A stretch of DNA of 64,000 bases from Culex pipiens pallens. Its lineage: Eukaryota; Arthropoda; Insecta; Diptera; Culicidae. This document shows positions 25,098 to 37,140 of this stretch, piece by piece. The notes beneath the pieces were generated by a model. That model was not told the origin of the DNA and made no database searches. It saw only the letters and a program-made list of their open reading frames with translations. The stretch lies in contig NC_068939.1 in NCBI RefSeq assembly GCF_016801865.2, positions 133,457,116 to 133,521,115 on the forward strand, written 5' to 3'. Both the position numbers and the translations under genes were made by a program. The first letter of the stretch is position 1. Every line of letters starts with the position of its first letter.

Positions 25098-27002
25098 AAG
25101 TGGCAGATTGGTGAGGTCCAAACGACGTCTCATACAAAGGGGCAGTCTCAGGCAGATTGGTGAGGTCGATGCGAGATGGGTATGCTTTGCTCGTGGACTC
25201 GCTCTTAAAACGCGTTTTTTCTCGAAACGTCAAAAAGCGACGTGTGGCAAGATAGCACAACAACATCGAAATAGGAGTTATTTTTTTTATGTTCAAAATT
25301 TCTTATTAGATCCGCTTATCAAAATTCCAGTTCCGACTCTAAATTCTTGAGCAACAAAGCGATTCCGACTGTAATGACTCCAATCAAAAGTTTTCGGTAA
25401 TGTAAAAAGTTCGATCTGAAAATGGGTTTATTTCACGATGGTGAGGACAAATTGCTCTTCGCTTCTAGTTTGATCAACTTGCTGTCACACATTTATGTTA
25501 ATATTTTGTAGCAAAATCGATGCGTAGGTGTTGATGAGCAACTTAGTTTTCAAATTGCATTGAAAACAATAACCGGTGAGGCAGGATATGTAAATTTGCA
25601 CCCAAGATGATTCAACTTTGAGGCTCGCTATCAAATTTCTAGAATCAACTACAAGGGCTCGCCTTCTTGCATAATTGACTGATTCATTTTTGACAAGATT
25701 CGTTAATCGTTTCCTCACTCTTCACAATAAATCAAATCATACTCTGTCAATTTGCAGCAAGGAGGGAGGAAATGATTCACCACTACCGCTCAGCTCATGT
25801 TAAGTAACAATTAATTGCCAATAAACGCGTCGATCTGCGGAGGGAGATCTTAAGGTAGAGTCGCGCGAAAAGTGTCAGACTACTTATTCACGACACTGCT
25901 GCCACGATGGGGTGTTTAAGTACCTGCTGCCGCTGAAAATCTCGCGAGAAAGATGGTGACTCGCGACCATCTTGATGGTGCTGTTCGCTTAAGGTGTGTC
26001 TTCTTTGTGGTTTCGTGTAATTAAAATTAATGAATCGAGCTTCCGTTCCGTCCTCGCGGGTTGGCTATCGATATTGATGGCTCAAAAAACTGGAAAATTT
26101 GGAAGTTTACGCAGATTTTTTACAAATTTCGCCGAACATCAAATGTTGCTAATGAAGTGGCTCTTCGTCACCAGCAGCTTCAGCGCGCGGTTCCGTACTT
26201 GGCGAGGACCACTCTTTCCGGCCCCCAGAACACACACACACCTTGTGTGGGAGTTGGTTGGAGTTGTAGGTGGATGGACCCCGGGCAGATTGTTTTACGG
26301 CTTAGGGGCGGCTTGTTCCGATGTGGCGATGTTGATGATGATGAGGCCGCGTGGGCAGATTTATAGGCTTCAAATGATGTTGCACTTGCCCCGGCTAGGC
26401 CCCAGATTTCGGCAGAAATGGTGGTGGCGCCTGTGCGGAGTCATCAGCAGGCCTTTCAGCTGTGGCCTGGTCGACAATCGTGTGTAAATGACATTTAATT
26501 TCGCAACTTGGACCGAGTACGGGGACAGCCCGAGATTAATGACAGCTGGTCGGGTTGAGGCCGGTGGAGTTGGACAGAAAACTTCTCTAATCTCATCTCT
26601 CAGTGACACATTCGCTTGTGCTATTAATGATTTTAAGCTGCTTACAAGTGATTCATCTCAGGTCGAGCAACGGATGAATGGAGCGTTGTTGCTGGTTGGT
26701 CGGAACTCAGCACGGTAGATCTGGATGCGGAATAGATACTGAAGGGTAACATTTCATGTAGCTCGATTTTTTAAAAAAATATTATTTTCAAAAAAAAAAA
26801 ACAGTTTAAAATCATATATATTAACAATTTAAATACCTGCTTCGATTTTTCCGATTTTTTCTGCAAGGTAGATCAAATTCAAACTAATGAGGCTTAGTTA
26901 ATTAATTTAAGATCGATTTAGTGTTTTCGGTAAAGTTGTTCAGTTAATTTTTGGGATCTATTTTTTCATCGTGTACCTGAATTCAACTTAAGTTAATCCT
27001 GG
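25098..27002. other. unique sequence, GC-balanced at 25780-26720
   Basis: Frames of 163 (25996-26487) and 101 codons overlap in different phases on the plus strand, with no recognisable domain. AAG|GTGTGT at 25992 is donor-like but no partner is evident. No gene is called. Confidence 0.45.
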
Positions 27003-27974
27003 TACACGGAGACAAATTAGTTCTTAAAATCGTGAACAAGCGTTCATATTTCATACTTTTACTTTACTAAAATCATTTAACATTGTAATTTTTGAAGTAC
27101 ATTGTTGTACATTGGATTTAAATTCAACTACAATTCCCTATCCATTGTGATTCAGATAAAAGTTTCTCATTGATAAATTTCATTTGTTTGTTATTTGACT
27201 GGAAAAGCTTTAATGTAAAATGGTTGCATATCTTTGAAAATGTCTTAAAAAAACAGAAAAAAAAACAATAAATTGCCACAAAGAAAATGACATCCAGTCA
27301 ATGTTAAATTTTAAATTTGAACAGGTGTAGATTTTACAGAATTTATTTTGAAATGAGGTGTGTCATAAAATTGTTCTGGTACTTGAAAAAAATGATAAAA
27401 TATAAAGAAAATCGAGATTGAGAATATTATTTTAAATATTTTCAAAATTTATAAAGTAGCAGAGGAAATATTAAAAGCTCTAAACATTTTACGGATCAGA
27501 ACCATCAGAAATTCAACAATTATCCATAATAAGCAAAATTTATGCTGATATATGCTCAATAAAAATGTTAATGCATTAAAAATCCAATGGATCACTAAAT
27601 ATAAGTGCAATAAAAAAAACGCTAGATTTCGATTTTGCCTCAAGAACAATGTTTTCATACAACGAAAAATTACCAAAACCGTTTAGATCTCGCGATTTGC
27701 GATTTACTAAAAAATGGTCTATTTTCTTGTGAATACATATTTTGTTCTTAAACATTGACAAAATAGTTTTAAAAAATGCGCTGAAACCAAATCCCACACT
27801 CTCGTAGGCAACTTCTTTTTGAACGATTTTGCATTTCGAATAATTAGTTTTGTCATTGCAGTGCCAAGACACAGTCATTTTAGGTAAAAAATGGCAAATT
27901 TTCAAAATACCTCATGAAAATTCAATTTTGTTACTTACATTACTGTTTCCAAACCTGATTCATTGTTTCAACTA
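27003..27974. other. AT-rich sequence beginning with half of a palindromic element
   Basis: 27003-27047 matches the left half of the 23294 palindrome (AAAATCGTGAACAAGCGTTC). The remainder is unrecognised. Confidence 0.5.
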
Positions 27975-28137
27975 AATACAACCAAATTTGATTTACAGAC
28001 CAAAATATGAACTGTTTTTTTTTTAAATTGTGGGAAAACCAGAACAAAATTTGGAAAAGAATCCCGGTGTTCTGGAATTCTCGGTTTTGAAGAATTCCCG
28101 GGATTCTGTCCCAGGAAATCCCAGGTTAGACGCAATA
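27975..28137 (-). mobile_element. GCGTCCA-family fragment (one end, reversed)
   Basis: Read on the minus strand it starts ATTGCGTCTAACCTGGG and continues through decayed CCCGGGAATTC blocks to a GGTCTGTAAATC stretch, as in copies A and B. The other end is absent. 28138-28195, next to it, is the right half of the 23294-type palindrome. Confidence 0.65.
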
Positions 28138-28295
28138 ACTTGAACAATGTGTTGGTGGTTCCCATTTTCATGATTGCTTTTTCACGAGTTTCGGAATTAA
28201 TTTTGCATGAAATGACATTTTTAAAGTATCCAATATGTCAAGGTTGTCGTAGAAATTAAATCTAAAACAGCCTTGAGCAAATAAAAAAAGAAGCA

Positions 28296-29110
28296 TCCCA
28301 TGTAACATTTTAGGCTTTATCAAAGCTATCACAACCGCAATAAAACCTATTAAACCAACATTAAACCATTTCGTAACAAACTCCCCAGAACCTCGATAAA
28401 CCCTACTTAAAGCCCAAAAGGACCTCTGCAAAAGGTTGTTACGGCCTATTTATAAAACCTGCTAAATTCTAACAACCTCCTCAAAGCCCTAATAAAACTT
28501 TTGTTAAAACCTTGTAAGGAGTTACAGAAAAAATGACATTTCATACGTTTCATGCGTCTTATGAGAAACAGATTTCAAACAGGCAAAAAATAAGTTTTCA
28601 TCTTGCCAAATGATAAAAAGAAAATGGTTGTCGAAAATGGCGAAGATTGTATGATAGTTATTGGAGGTAATTAAAATAATTTCAAAGCTTATTTCTCGCA
28701 ATTGGTGGCTCAAATTCAGCTGCGGTTGAAATTATACCTTGTTTGAACCTGTTAGCTCTTGCTTATTGGTTGCGGTGAATGCCCAAATAAAACTATTAGG
28801 CAAACAAGATGCAACCATATGAAACTAAACGAAACTATTGGCACTACGCCCCCCGGGGCATGGCCTTCCTCTAACGTGGGATTTCTGCTCCAGCGCCTCT
28901 GACGAGACAGGAGAAACCGGGACCGACGTTTTACTTCACCATCCGATAGAAGCTCAGTGGATAAGGCGGGAATCGAACCCGCGTCTCATAGCATCATCGG
29001 GATCGGCAGCCGAAGCCGCTACCCCTGCGCCACGAGACCCACTGAGATGCTATCATAAAACATTAATAAAACTAGGTGATGGCTAGTTGAATAAAAAATG
29101 TTACTTGGGA
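28296..29110. mobile_element. TIR element with TCCCAAGTAACATTTT-type ends
   Basis: The left end TCCCATGTAACATTTTA and the right end (reverse complement TCCCAAGTAACATTTTTTA) are inverted repeats. A tRNA-derived SINE sits inside at 28820-29044. The foldback at 45512 starts with a similar AAGTAACATTTTTTT, so the two may be related. Target duplication is not clear. Confidence 0.6.
28820..29044 (-). mobile_element. tRNA-derived SINE
   Basis: The minus strand begins with a tRNA-like head of about 83 nt (28958-29040) with TGGCGCAGGGGTAGCGG (A box) and GGGTTCGATTCCCG (B box), followed by a body shared in part with 16901-16940. It is bounded by imperfect direct repeats AGATGCAACCATA (28807-28819) and AGATGCTATCATA (29045-29057), 10/13 identical, a plausible target duplication. 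Confidence 0.7.
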
Positions 29111-31640
29111 TTGACCGCACTTTTGCCACTAGTAAACAAAAACAAACTTTCCTCCCAAATCCCCCTGTAACTGTAAGGGCGTAGCCTTGGAGCACAGTGT
29201 GGAAATTTACGTTGTCTGAGAATATTGAACTAACCATTGTGGCAACCCTTACTGCGTGGTACAGACCCGTAATTTTCAATAAATTCCATGCAGTTAGTTT
29301 ATGTTTAAGTTAGTTAGTTTAGTTCGAACAAAACAAAGTTATAAAAAATAACAAAATGCTTCCTAAGTTGGGCACCTGTTCAACATTCACAAATTAAAGT
29401 AATCGTAGCTGCGTGATCCAGATATCAAGTTCAACCAGATCATCGTCAACGTTTGCCTCAACTCTACAGGCCGTTCATCACAGGTAGTAAATCTGTCCTG
29501 CAGAAGCATTGATGCTGCAGCGGCTAGTCACTAATCGTTTGCAAATGAGGTGAATTTCATTTTAGATGGAATTCAAACTCGCTACCATGATACGATCTTG
29601 TGGACAGATTTTTGCCGTCGTTAACTAACGCTGAAGCAGGTGATCCGAACCACGACTAAATGATTTTCCAGTGTGTGTGCTTGTGCGTGCAAGCTAATTT
29701 CCCTGTCCCTAATCAACATCACCATCATCATCGTAGAGTCGTCAACAACGAGGTTGAATTTTGCTTCGGCTGTTGCGCTCTAGCTGATGCATTCCCCCTT
29801 CAGGCGATGGCTTATCTTGATTGGAATGTCAAGCTTTGGGTTGTGTTCCCGGGGAAGAAAAGCGAGTGACATGAGCACATTTGAATAATTAAAGCAGCTC
29901 CAGACGACGACGACGTTGCGGTTTGACTAGCTGAGATGGTCGAAGTAATCTGTAATAGAGAAATTCCACTTTAAAAAGCTCATCAAAAGGAGAGAAGACT
30001 CGCGAAACAATGTCAGCTGTGGATGTCGAGCAAGAACAACACACTAATACGTTTCATGTACTGGCGCATCGTGGAACTCACTAATATACACGAAGTCTAC
30101 GCTCTCACTAATACATATTTAAGTACGACGCATCGTGATTCGTGATCGTCAAAGATGTTTAAAGTTTCAACTTTCCTAACAAAGTATGGTGACCAGCAAC
30201 GTAACGTCCGATATCTCGATCAGCTGTGACAGTGGCAAGACATGAAACCAGTAGCGATTTGTCACCGCACGGCTTATCACTGTCCATCGATCGCTGGCGC
30301 AGTTCTTCGCGTTTGTATACCACTAGAACCCGTCATCTTTCTCGCACGATCGCCCCGCGTGGAAGGAAAAAGTGCCACAATGTTAAATTGACCGTTAAAA
30401 AAAAACAGCACTGTAACGTAATCCCCGTGTAAAACGAGAGCTTCAGCAGCTTATTACATGCATGCATAATTAAACCTGATCGCGCGCGATGAATTTGCCA
30501 ACACCTCGTCCGCCACTTGACGTTGCCGCGACTCTCGAGACTCGAGTGGCCTCTCTGCTGGCCGGTTCCTGTGGCCACGGAGTCGGTCAGCAGGGTTCGA
30601 CGCGAAAGCGAAAGCGCACGTTGTCCGTTTTTATTTTTTGCTGGAGTGATGAAGATCTCGCTTCTAGGTTATCTCACTTGCTTACCCAGGGCATGCGTGT
30701 TTGACGCCTCACTTGAGACACTTAAGCCCATTAGCGAACGGGCGAGTTTCGCGTTCAGCGTTCGGTGTGCTTGTGATTCTTATCAGGGGATTTTCTTTAT
30801 GGACACTTTGGCTGAGATTATACGCTTGATCAACGATTAAAGAAGTTGTTACTTTAATGCTTGTCAAACCTTCAACTGTATAAGGTTACCTTGGATAGTC
30901 TGCAAATTATTGAACAACAGTTGTATTTTTATATTTATGAGTTAATTGTAGACTAAGCAAGTATTATTCTATTACACGACAATCTAACGTGACCCTAATT
31001 CATCACCCAACCAGAGTGTCATGCTGCACTCCACTCCAATTCCGTATCGCGAACCATCCACACTCGTTCAATCATTAACGATTAATGGGCCCAATCCTCG
31101 ACGCTATCCAAGTGGCGAGAATTTCCCATCGAAACAATAAATCATCCTCCGTCGATTATTGCTGAGTGGCTGGCGATGATCAGAGACCATTTTGAACTCG
31201 ACTGTTGCAATTGTGCGCATCCAAACGACCCCAATTAGCGCCCCACAGATGGTCAGCCGGAGTGGCGTGTGTCCCCGGAGGCCATCTCCAGACTCGCGTG
31301 TGACCCATTTGTTCCAAAAATTTCAACAAGAAATTGCACCGGGGCCATAAAATGGAAAATTCCAAAGACACAAACCGACCTGGCTTTCCTGCAGGACAAC
31401 AACTCGACAAGCCTCGCGACCAAGTCTTGGCGACCGCTCGAAGGACCGGACCGGATCTCGACCAGATAAATCACAACAATAAAATTTATGTTCCGTGTGT
31501 AGTAGGTTTGCGAGTGTGCTCTACCGATAATGACCGTGTCGTAATGAGCACTCAATTTGACATTGCACCGCCGTGCCGCGGCCAGGTCTGCGCAGGAGGA
31601 TCGTGGCGGGAACTGTCGCCGCACCGTCGTCGGGGACCGT
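29111..31640. other. GC-balanced unique sequence, possible regulatory region
   Basis: Many competing short frames, none convincing. Homeodomain-core TAATTA/ATTA words, CATGCATGCATAATTA near 30458 and a GATCGCGCGC palindrome near 30479 are visible. No repeat boundaries are found. It could hold enhancers, but nothing in sequence alone proves this. Confidence 0.4.
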
Positions 31641-31678
31641 GGAGAGCCAGGGTGGACAGTAATTACACTGACAAAAAC

Positions 31679-31750
31679 ATATAAAACGGCTTGTACGTAC
31701 AGCATGTTCTGAGCTGAAGTTGAGCCGGTTGTGGTACAGTCAGTTGTGTG
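31679..31750 (+). promoter_or_regulatory. possible core promoter
   Basis: TATAAAA starts at 31680, and ACAGTCAGTTGTG, an initiator-like word, has its A at 31742. The 62-bp gap is too long for the two to work together, so either is weak alone. The downstream A-rich sequence looks leader-like. Low confidence. Confidence 0.2.
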
Positions 31751-32149
31751 AAAAAAAATCAATTTCTTGTAGAAGTCTAAGAATATTCAAATATAGACTA
31801 TTGGGTCCAAACACCGTGAAAATTGCATCATAAGTTTTTATGCGACCTCTTTGAATGTTAAGTTAGAATCGTCAAATTTTGAAATTTGCAATAAAATTTA
31901 AAAAAAATCATTAGCTATTGAGAAGGCCGTCCAATTTACCCGGATTTTGAATTTCCCGAGAAAGGGACCATCCATAAACCACGTGGACACTAGGGGGGGT
32001 GTTTAGCGATTGTTCACGCTCCATACAAAATTTTGAGATTTAAAAAAAAGTGTCCCGTGGTTAATAGATGGTCCCAAACGAGAAAAATATTTTTTGAATT
32101 CCCGGGATCCCGGGAAATTTTTGAAGCAGTCATTAAATCTATGTTTTCA

Positions 32150-32234
32150 TCCTAGATTTTTTTTAAATGGGTCCTATAAACATATGAAACACAAATGCTT
32201 ATAGGACCTTTTCAAAAAAAAAAAAAACTATAGA
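32150..32234. repeat. small foldback element, GGTCCTATAA family, inside copy C
   Basis: It carries GGGTCCTATAAACATATG and, inverted, TTATAGGACCTTTTC, bounded by CCTAGAT-T-run and A-run-CTATAG. Copy A has uninterrupted sequence (ACAAATATAATGAAAC, near 2070) at the equivalent place, so this is a filled site against an empty one. Confidence 0.75.
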
Positions 32235-32925
32235 TATTTGTTATGTTTTTCAAGCTTAAATCATAGAATTAGCTCAATACTGTTAATTGGTGAAAAGCTA
32301 CACTTCAATCTGTCTTTAGATAGTTTAAAACACATTAAAAAAATGTTGTTTTTCTGTGATGTGCTTTGGAATTTAAATGAACTAAATTTTTAAATATATT
32401 TCTTTTATTTATTTAATTGTTTATATAACATGGTTTTTGTAGTCATTTCATTGAAACTGTTTAAAAAACAAAATAAACGAAAAAAATACAATGTAACACT
32501 TTGGATAAGTATAGAATTTTATGTTTTATATTCAAAACATATTTTTAAAGTTATTTTTAAGTCACTATCGCCTACTGGGGATAATCGGGACTGTGTAGTC
32601 TGAATATGTAATTGAGATTTTAGAGCAATACATTTGGAAATCGGTGTACTAACTGTATTGTTTTATTCCTGTTGTAACCAAAATCAATCAAAACAATCAG
32701 AACATAATGCAAAAAATGTTTCCTGATTTGCTCCAAATGCCACTTTTTCATGAAAATTAAATAATTTTTTAAAATATAATATTTTTTTAGGTTTAAAGTC
32801 ATATATACGCAAATGTAACGTCTTTTTTAAATCAAAAAATTTCATAAAAAATCTTTTAAGCATTTTGCGGATCTGTAAACTAGTATTTTAACAATTTTCT
32901 CATATAAGCCAAATTAAAACCAAAT

Positions 32926-34289
32926 GATAAACCCGCCAACTGGCACACCACTCGAAATGCACTTTCTCCGATCAAGCTCAAATTTGGTGGAGCTATTGAT
33001 ACTATCAAAACTAGAGCGTCCAATTTCATGGGGTTACAGAATTCCCGAGAAACGGGAAATTTTGAACAAATTTTCCGGGAAATCCCAGGAAATTTTAAAT
33101 TTATCAAAAATTGTTCTGATCTTAATTTTGGTTAATGTTTTGCAACAAAATAGTATAAAATAGCAACTATAATGGTCAAAATAAGTGTTAGGTTCAATTA
33201 TTACTTTGGCTGCTTGTAAAAAAACATACAACTTCAAGAAAATATATAAATTTCTAAATATCTGTCTTTCAATTCGTTCAAAATATCAAAAAATAATGAT
33301 TAGTATTTTGTATTGATAAGAAGTAGCTATAATCTATTATATAGGTATAATTTTCAAATCAAAGTGTTTGGAAAGTGAGTAAAATGAATCCATGCTCCAA
33401 AACGATACAATTGCTTTTGAATACGTCTCTGTGACCAGTTTGAGAGAATATGATAAAGAATAAAATTGATAATCTAGATTAAATGAAAAAAAAAAAATCA
33501 TGCGGAAAATGTGTTTTTCATGGCAGAACATTGAAATGCAAAAAAAAAATAATAACGAGAATATGTTTTTCATGGCAAATAATTTATCCAGAACCAATCT
33601 AACTGGTTCAATCTCATGAATAAATCGATAAGCATTGAATTTACTTTAAAAATCTGCTATTCACTTGAAATACCATTTTTATGTAATCACAACTCAAAGT
33701 TTTCAAATGTTTGGAGCGAGTATTTGAAATTTGTTTGCATTTTTTTGGGCATGGTAAACAAAACGTAAAAAAAATAATCTTGGGGGGTTTATCGCGTGGT
33801 AGGTAAATTCTATAACTGCAAGCTTTAAAAATCGTTATCTCAAGATATTTTAATTTGCCCAACATTCGAAAAATTGATTCTTATGTAAAATCGTCTGGGA
33901 CACACGATGATGACGTTTAATTCAAAATAGAATCGCATGTATATTGAGAAAATTGCGTGTAAAGTTTTCAATAGTGCGAAATGGATCATAGTTTGTATCC
34001 AATCGAAAATTTGATGACGCCATTCGATTCAGTGTCCAATTTCTATATTTTTTGTTTCCGAGATATAGCCATTTGAAAAAAGAGGTTTTTTGAAAATAAT
34101 GACGAAAATCGCAACCATTTGGCGCGGTGCCAAAAAAGAAGGGGTGATCCCATTTGGTTCAAAATTGGAATTCTTACATGTTTTGATAGTAGCAATAGGT
34201 ATCAATAGCTCCACCAAATTTGAGCTTGTTCAGAAAAAGTCGATTTCGAATTTGTAATTTTTTGTGTACAGTTGAGGCGAAATGACCCA
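32926..34289. mobile_element. insertion within copy C, itself carrying another fragment
   Basis: Near its two ends it carries inverted segments sharing TCAAGCTCAAATTTGGTGGA and GCTATTGATAC (32960-33006 and 34176-34250). Just inside the left segment, AGAGCGTCCAATTTC at 33006 followed by CCCGAGAAACGGG blocks is another GCGTCCA-family end, giving a third level. The exact boundaries are approximate. Confidence 0.6.
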
Positions 34290-34510
34290 AATGCCGAATA
34301 CAAATTTTAATGCTTTAAAATTCTTATCGATTACTGAGTATTCAACTATTTTTTTTTTAATTTTCACAACCAAACCAGAATTTCTAGAAAATTTGATTTG
34401 TTTTCAATTTCGGGAATTCAAAGAACAAAATAAAAAAAATCCCGGGAAACAGGAATTCCCGGTTTTGGACATATCCCGGGAATTCCCGGAATGGACGCAC
34501 TACTATTGAG

Positions 34511-34988
34511 TGTCCGTACAGAAACCTAGCGAGTACAGTGCAGTATCCAAATACTGTCACTTTTGCATTAATCGATGCTTTCTGGGGCAGAACCTTACTG
34601 GAGACATGACAGATCTACCAAAAAAAAAACCCCTTCGTCAAGCTATTAATCGTTTTGCAACGGGTCAAAATAAAACCAAACTCCTTCTCGGTAGCTGGAT
34701 GCAAAACACCATCGACTCAAAGAGTAGAATCATTAAAATAAATCCATCTCGACCTCCGAGGACAGCAAAGCTGTAATGGCAGTTAAGTGCACACTGGTGC
34801 AGTGTTGCCAACCTGTGCAGCCAAACCCATCGCCGCAACTAGGCTGACAACTTGTGTGAGTGTGTGTCAGTTTGTAAATTTATTGCTTAGACACAGGAAC
34901 ATGAAGACCTCTCAGCTTCGTCATGAACGACGATGTCAATGGGGTTGTGTTCAGGACAGTTGTTTAGTTTAAACTCAGTCGGACTGGT
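34511..34988. other. unique sequence
   Basis: An 88-codon frame at 34510-34776 runs from the target duplication and has no supporting context. No gene is called. Confidence 0.5.
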
Positions 34989-35226
34989 GTGCACAAAATC
35001 GTAAAATCATGAATATTTTTCATGAATTCATGAAGTTTGGTCATGATTTCATGAAAATCAGTCATGATATCATGAAACGTTATATTCATGATTTCATGAA
35101 CGAAAATTCATGAATATTCGTAAACATATTTTGGCCATGAATAAAAATCAGAAATTCATGAACTTTTATGCATGATTTCATGAACAAAATTCATGAAATC
35201 AGGAAAAGTATCACAAAATCATGAAT
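34989..35226. repeat. cluster of TCATGA palindromes
   Basis: About 16 CATGA words, most as the palindrome TCATGA within TTTCATGAA or ATTCATGAAT contexts, in roughly 235 bp. Spacing is irregular, so it is not a simple tandem array. Function unknown. Confidence 0.7.
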
Positions 35227-35319
35227 CCAATTATTAATCCAATTCAATTATTATTAAAAGAAGCAGATCTATAATGCTGCAAATAACTTCAACTGGCAAC
35301 CAATGAGGCGTAAAATGTT

Positions 35320-36060
35320 TGTCAGTCTAAAAGTCCAACTGGGTCCCACTTGTCAGAACAATGATCTTTGAATTGAATCCTATTATCGACCGTTTTTTGT
35401 AGCAAGAGTCCACGTTTCGTCAGCTGTGTGCTATCTTGTGACATAGACCATTTTGGTCGAAAATGAGTTAATGATGACGTTTTGCTATACTTAACAAACA
35501 CTACAAGATGCTTTAACCCGATTTTGGAAACTCGCTTCCGTTTCCCGGATATCGCAATACACACTTGTGACATAGACCAATTTATCATCAAATTGATCGT
35601 GCACACTTGTGACACGTCATACATTTTGTTGGAAAATGTGGAAAATTTGTCTTGTTTTTCACAAATTTATATTGATACACACTTTCTAAAAGCAATGCAA
35701 TCTTTTGTTTTTGAAAATATCCTGATTAAGTCGGTTAAACTGTTAATTTATGTTTATTTTAGTTTGTATGGGAATTCTGTGCACACTTGTGACACGTAGT
35801 ACAATTTTACTTCCGAAACACACTTGTGACACGTGCTTTTCAGATTTTTGATTACATAATTTACTGTATCTTTTAACTGGTGTAACCAAATTAGTTAAAA
35901 CTTGGAGCGTTTGTTAAGCGATAGTATAGGAACCGATTGCTTCAAAAGGTTTGGCTCTACCATTCATAGTTTTGAAAATATTTATCATCAAACTTTAAAA
36001 ATCGATTTTCTCGAATAGTACTAAATGGTCGTTTTTTGTAGCAAGAGTCCACATTTTACA
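35320..36060. repeat. repeat region with CACACTTGTGACA motifs
   Basis: CACTTGTGACAC/T occurs at about 35562, 35603, 35784 and 35820, with a related CTTGTGACATAGACCA at 35434. TCGTTTTTTGTAGCAAGAGT-like words occur in direct orientation at 35389 and 36029, about 640 bp apart. Probably one interspersed element of unknown class. Confidence 0.55.
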
Positions 36061-36835
36061 TAGCGGAATGCTTATATTGTAGCTATCATAACTGAGCAAA
36101 TATTTTCTGCTTTTCTCTAGTCCAGACAGTAACTAGGAAAACCTGTTGCGAAATAAATTGATACTACAATTTAATTACCCGCAAACTTTCCCACTTGCCA
36201 GGGAACAGCGCTACACAAGGGAATCTACGCAGCTTATCTTCCACCAGAAACTTAATCCCTCGCAATTAATTCATTTATACGATCACTTAATTTAATGCGA
36301 TATATGAATAGCAATTGCCATGTTATTGAGAGGACGACGACGACGGCAAAATAGTTCACCAGACGCGGTAATGCACTTACTGGAGCGCAGGTCGTCGTGC
36401 CGTGTTGGGGAGACCCCCCGGACCGTGGGGGGAGGGTCCCTAACGAGATTGCTGTGCGCTGCGCTCCAAATGTGAACTTAATCCACCTGGAATTGATTTC
36501 GCGATATTGGCGCGCTGCAAGTGCGTGCGCCGATTGGGTTTGAGAGTTGGGGCAGGGATGTGAAAAACGTGATTTATTTAAGATTCAAATATGTTTTGAA
36601 TGAAATAGGCCTCTTAACTTCAAACTAATGCACCTTAATTTACATCAAAATTTGTTGATTATAACTTGAATTTATAAATCACACACTTTTCCATAATTTC
36701 TCCAGGAGCTGTAACAAAATCTTCTTGAAAGTATTTTTTGATTTTTTACATGTAAAATCAATTTTAAAAACTTGAGCGTATAAGCATGAGAAATATATTT
36801 TGAATTAGTTCCTACTTTTCAATTCTTCATCAAGA
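36061..36835. other. unique sequence with a GC-rich patch at 36340-36560
   Basis: It contains short CGA runs and C/G homopolymers. No frame or RNA gene is supported. Confidence 0.5.
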
Positions 36836-36843
36836 GTTGAGTT

Positions 36844-37140
36844 TAGGGTGTCCAATTTCCCGCCCCGGGAATTCCCGGGATTTCCAGAAAAAAAATATTT
36901 CCCGTTTCCAGGGAAATTTTAAAATTTCTCGAGAATTCCCGATATTCAAGCGGAAGTATACATTTTCGTAATTTTTGGCACTCATTCTCATTTTGACCAT
37001 TAAAGTTGCTGTTCTATTCAATTTTGTTGAAAAAAATTAATCAGAAGCAAGATCTGAATATTACTCAAAAAAATTCAAATTTCCCTGGAATTCCAAGGAT
37101 TTCCCGAGAACTTTGAAACCCCGGGAAATTGGACGCTCTA
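36844..37140. mobile_element. short GCGTCCA-family MITE
   Basis: The element is 297 bp with ends TAGGGTGTCCAATTTCCCG and CCCGGGAAATTGGACGCTCTA. It is flanked by GTTGAGTT (36836-36843) and ATTGAGTT (37141-37148), a 7/8 match. Both ends are of the 3-prime-like type (CCAATTTCCCG), unlike copy A, so this is a deletion or end-swapped derivative. Confidence 0.8.

Larger units (their letters stand above)
31923..34502 (-). mobile_element. GCGTCCA-family hAT-like element, copy C, with nested insertions
   Basis: The left end AAGGCCGTCCAATTTACCCG and right end (reverse complement TAGTGCGTCCATTCCGGG) match copy A termini. The flanks are perfect 8-bp repeats CTATTGAG at 31915-31922 and 34503-34510. The outer parts (31923-32925 and 34290-34502) align with copies A and B in reverse. 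The middle is inserted material, and a small foldback sits at 32150-32234. Confidence 0.85.

Noticed and set aside
25996..26487. 163-codon plus-strand frame
   Set aside because: No domain, overlapping competing frames, no acceptor or promoter. Length is unremarkable for GC-balanced sequence.
28771..28783. TGCGGTGAATGCC resembles the 3-prime half of miR-124
   Set aside because: The seed half is absent and no precursor hairpin was seen. The match is about 12 nt only.
31253..31762. 169-codon minus-strand frame
   Set aside because: Overlaps a 116-codon plus frame. No domain or splice context.
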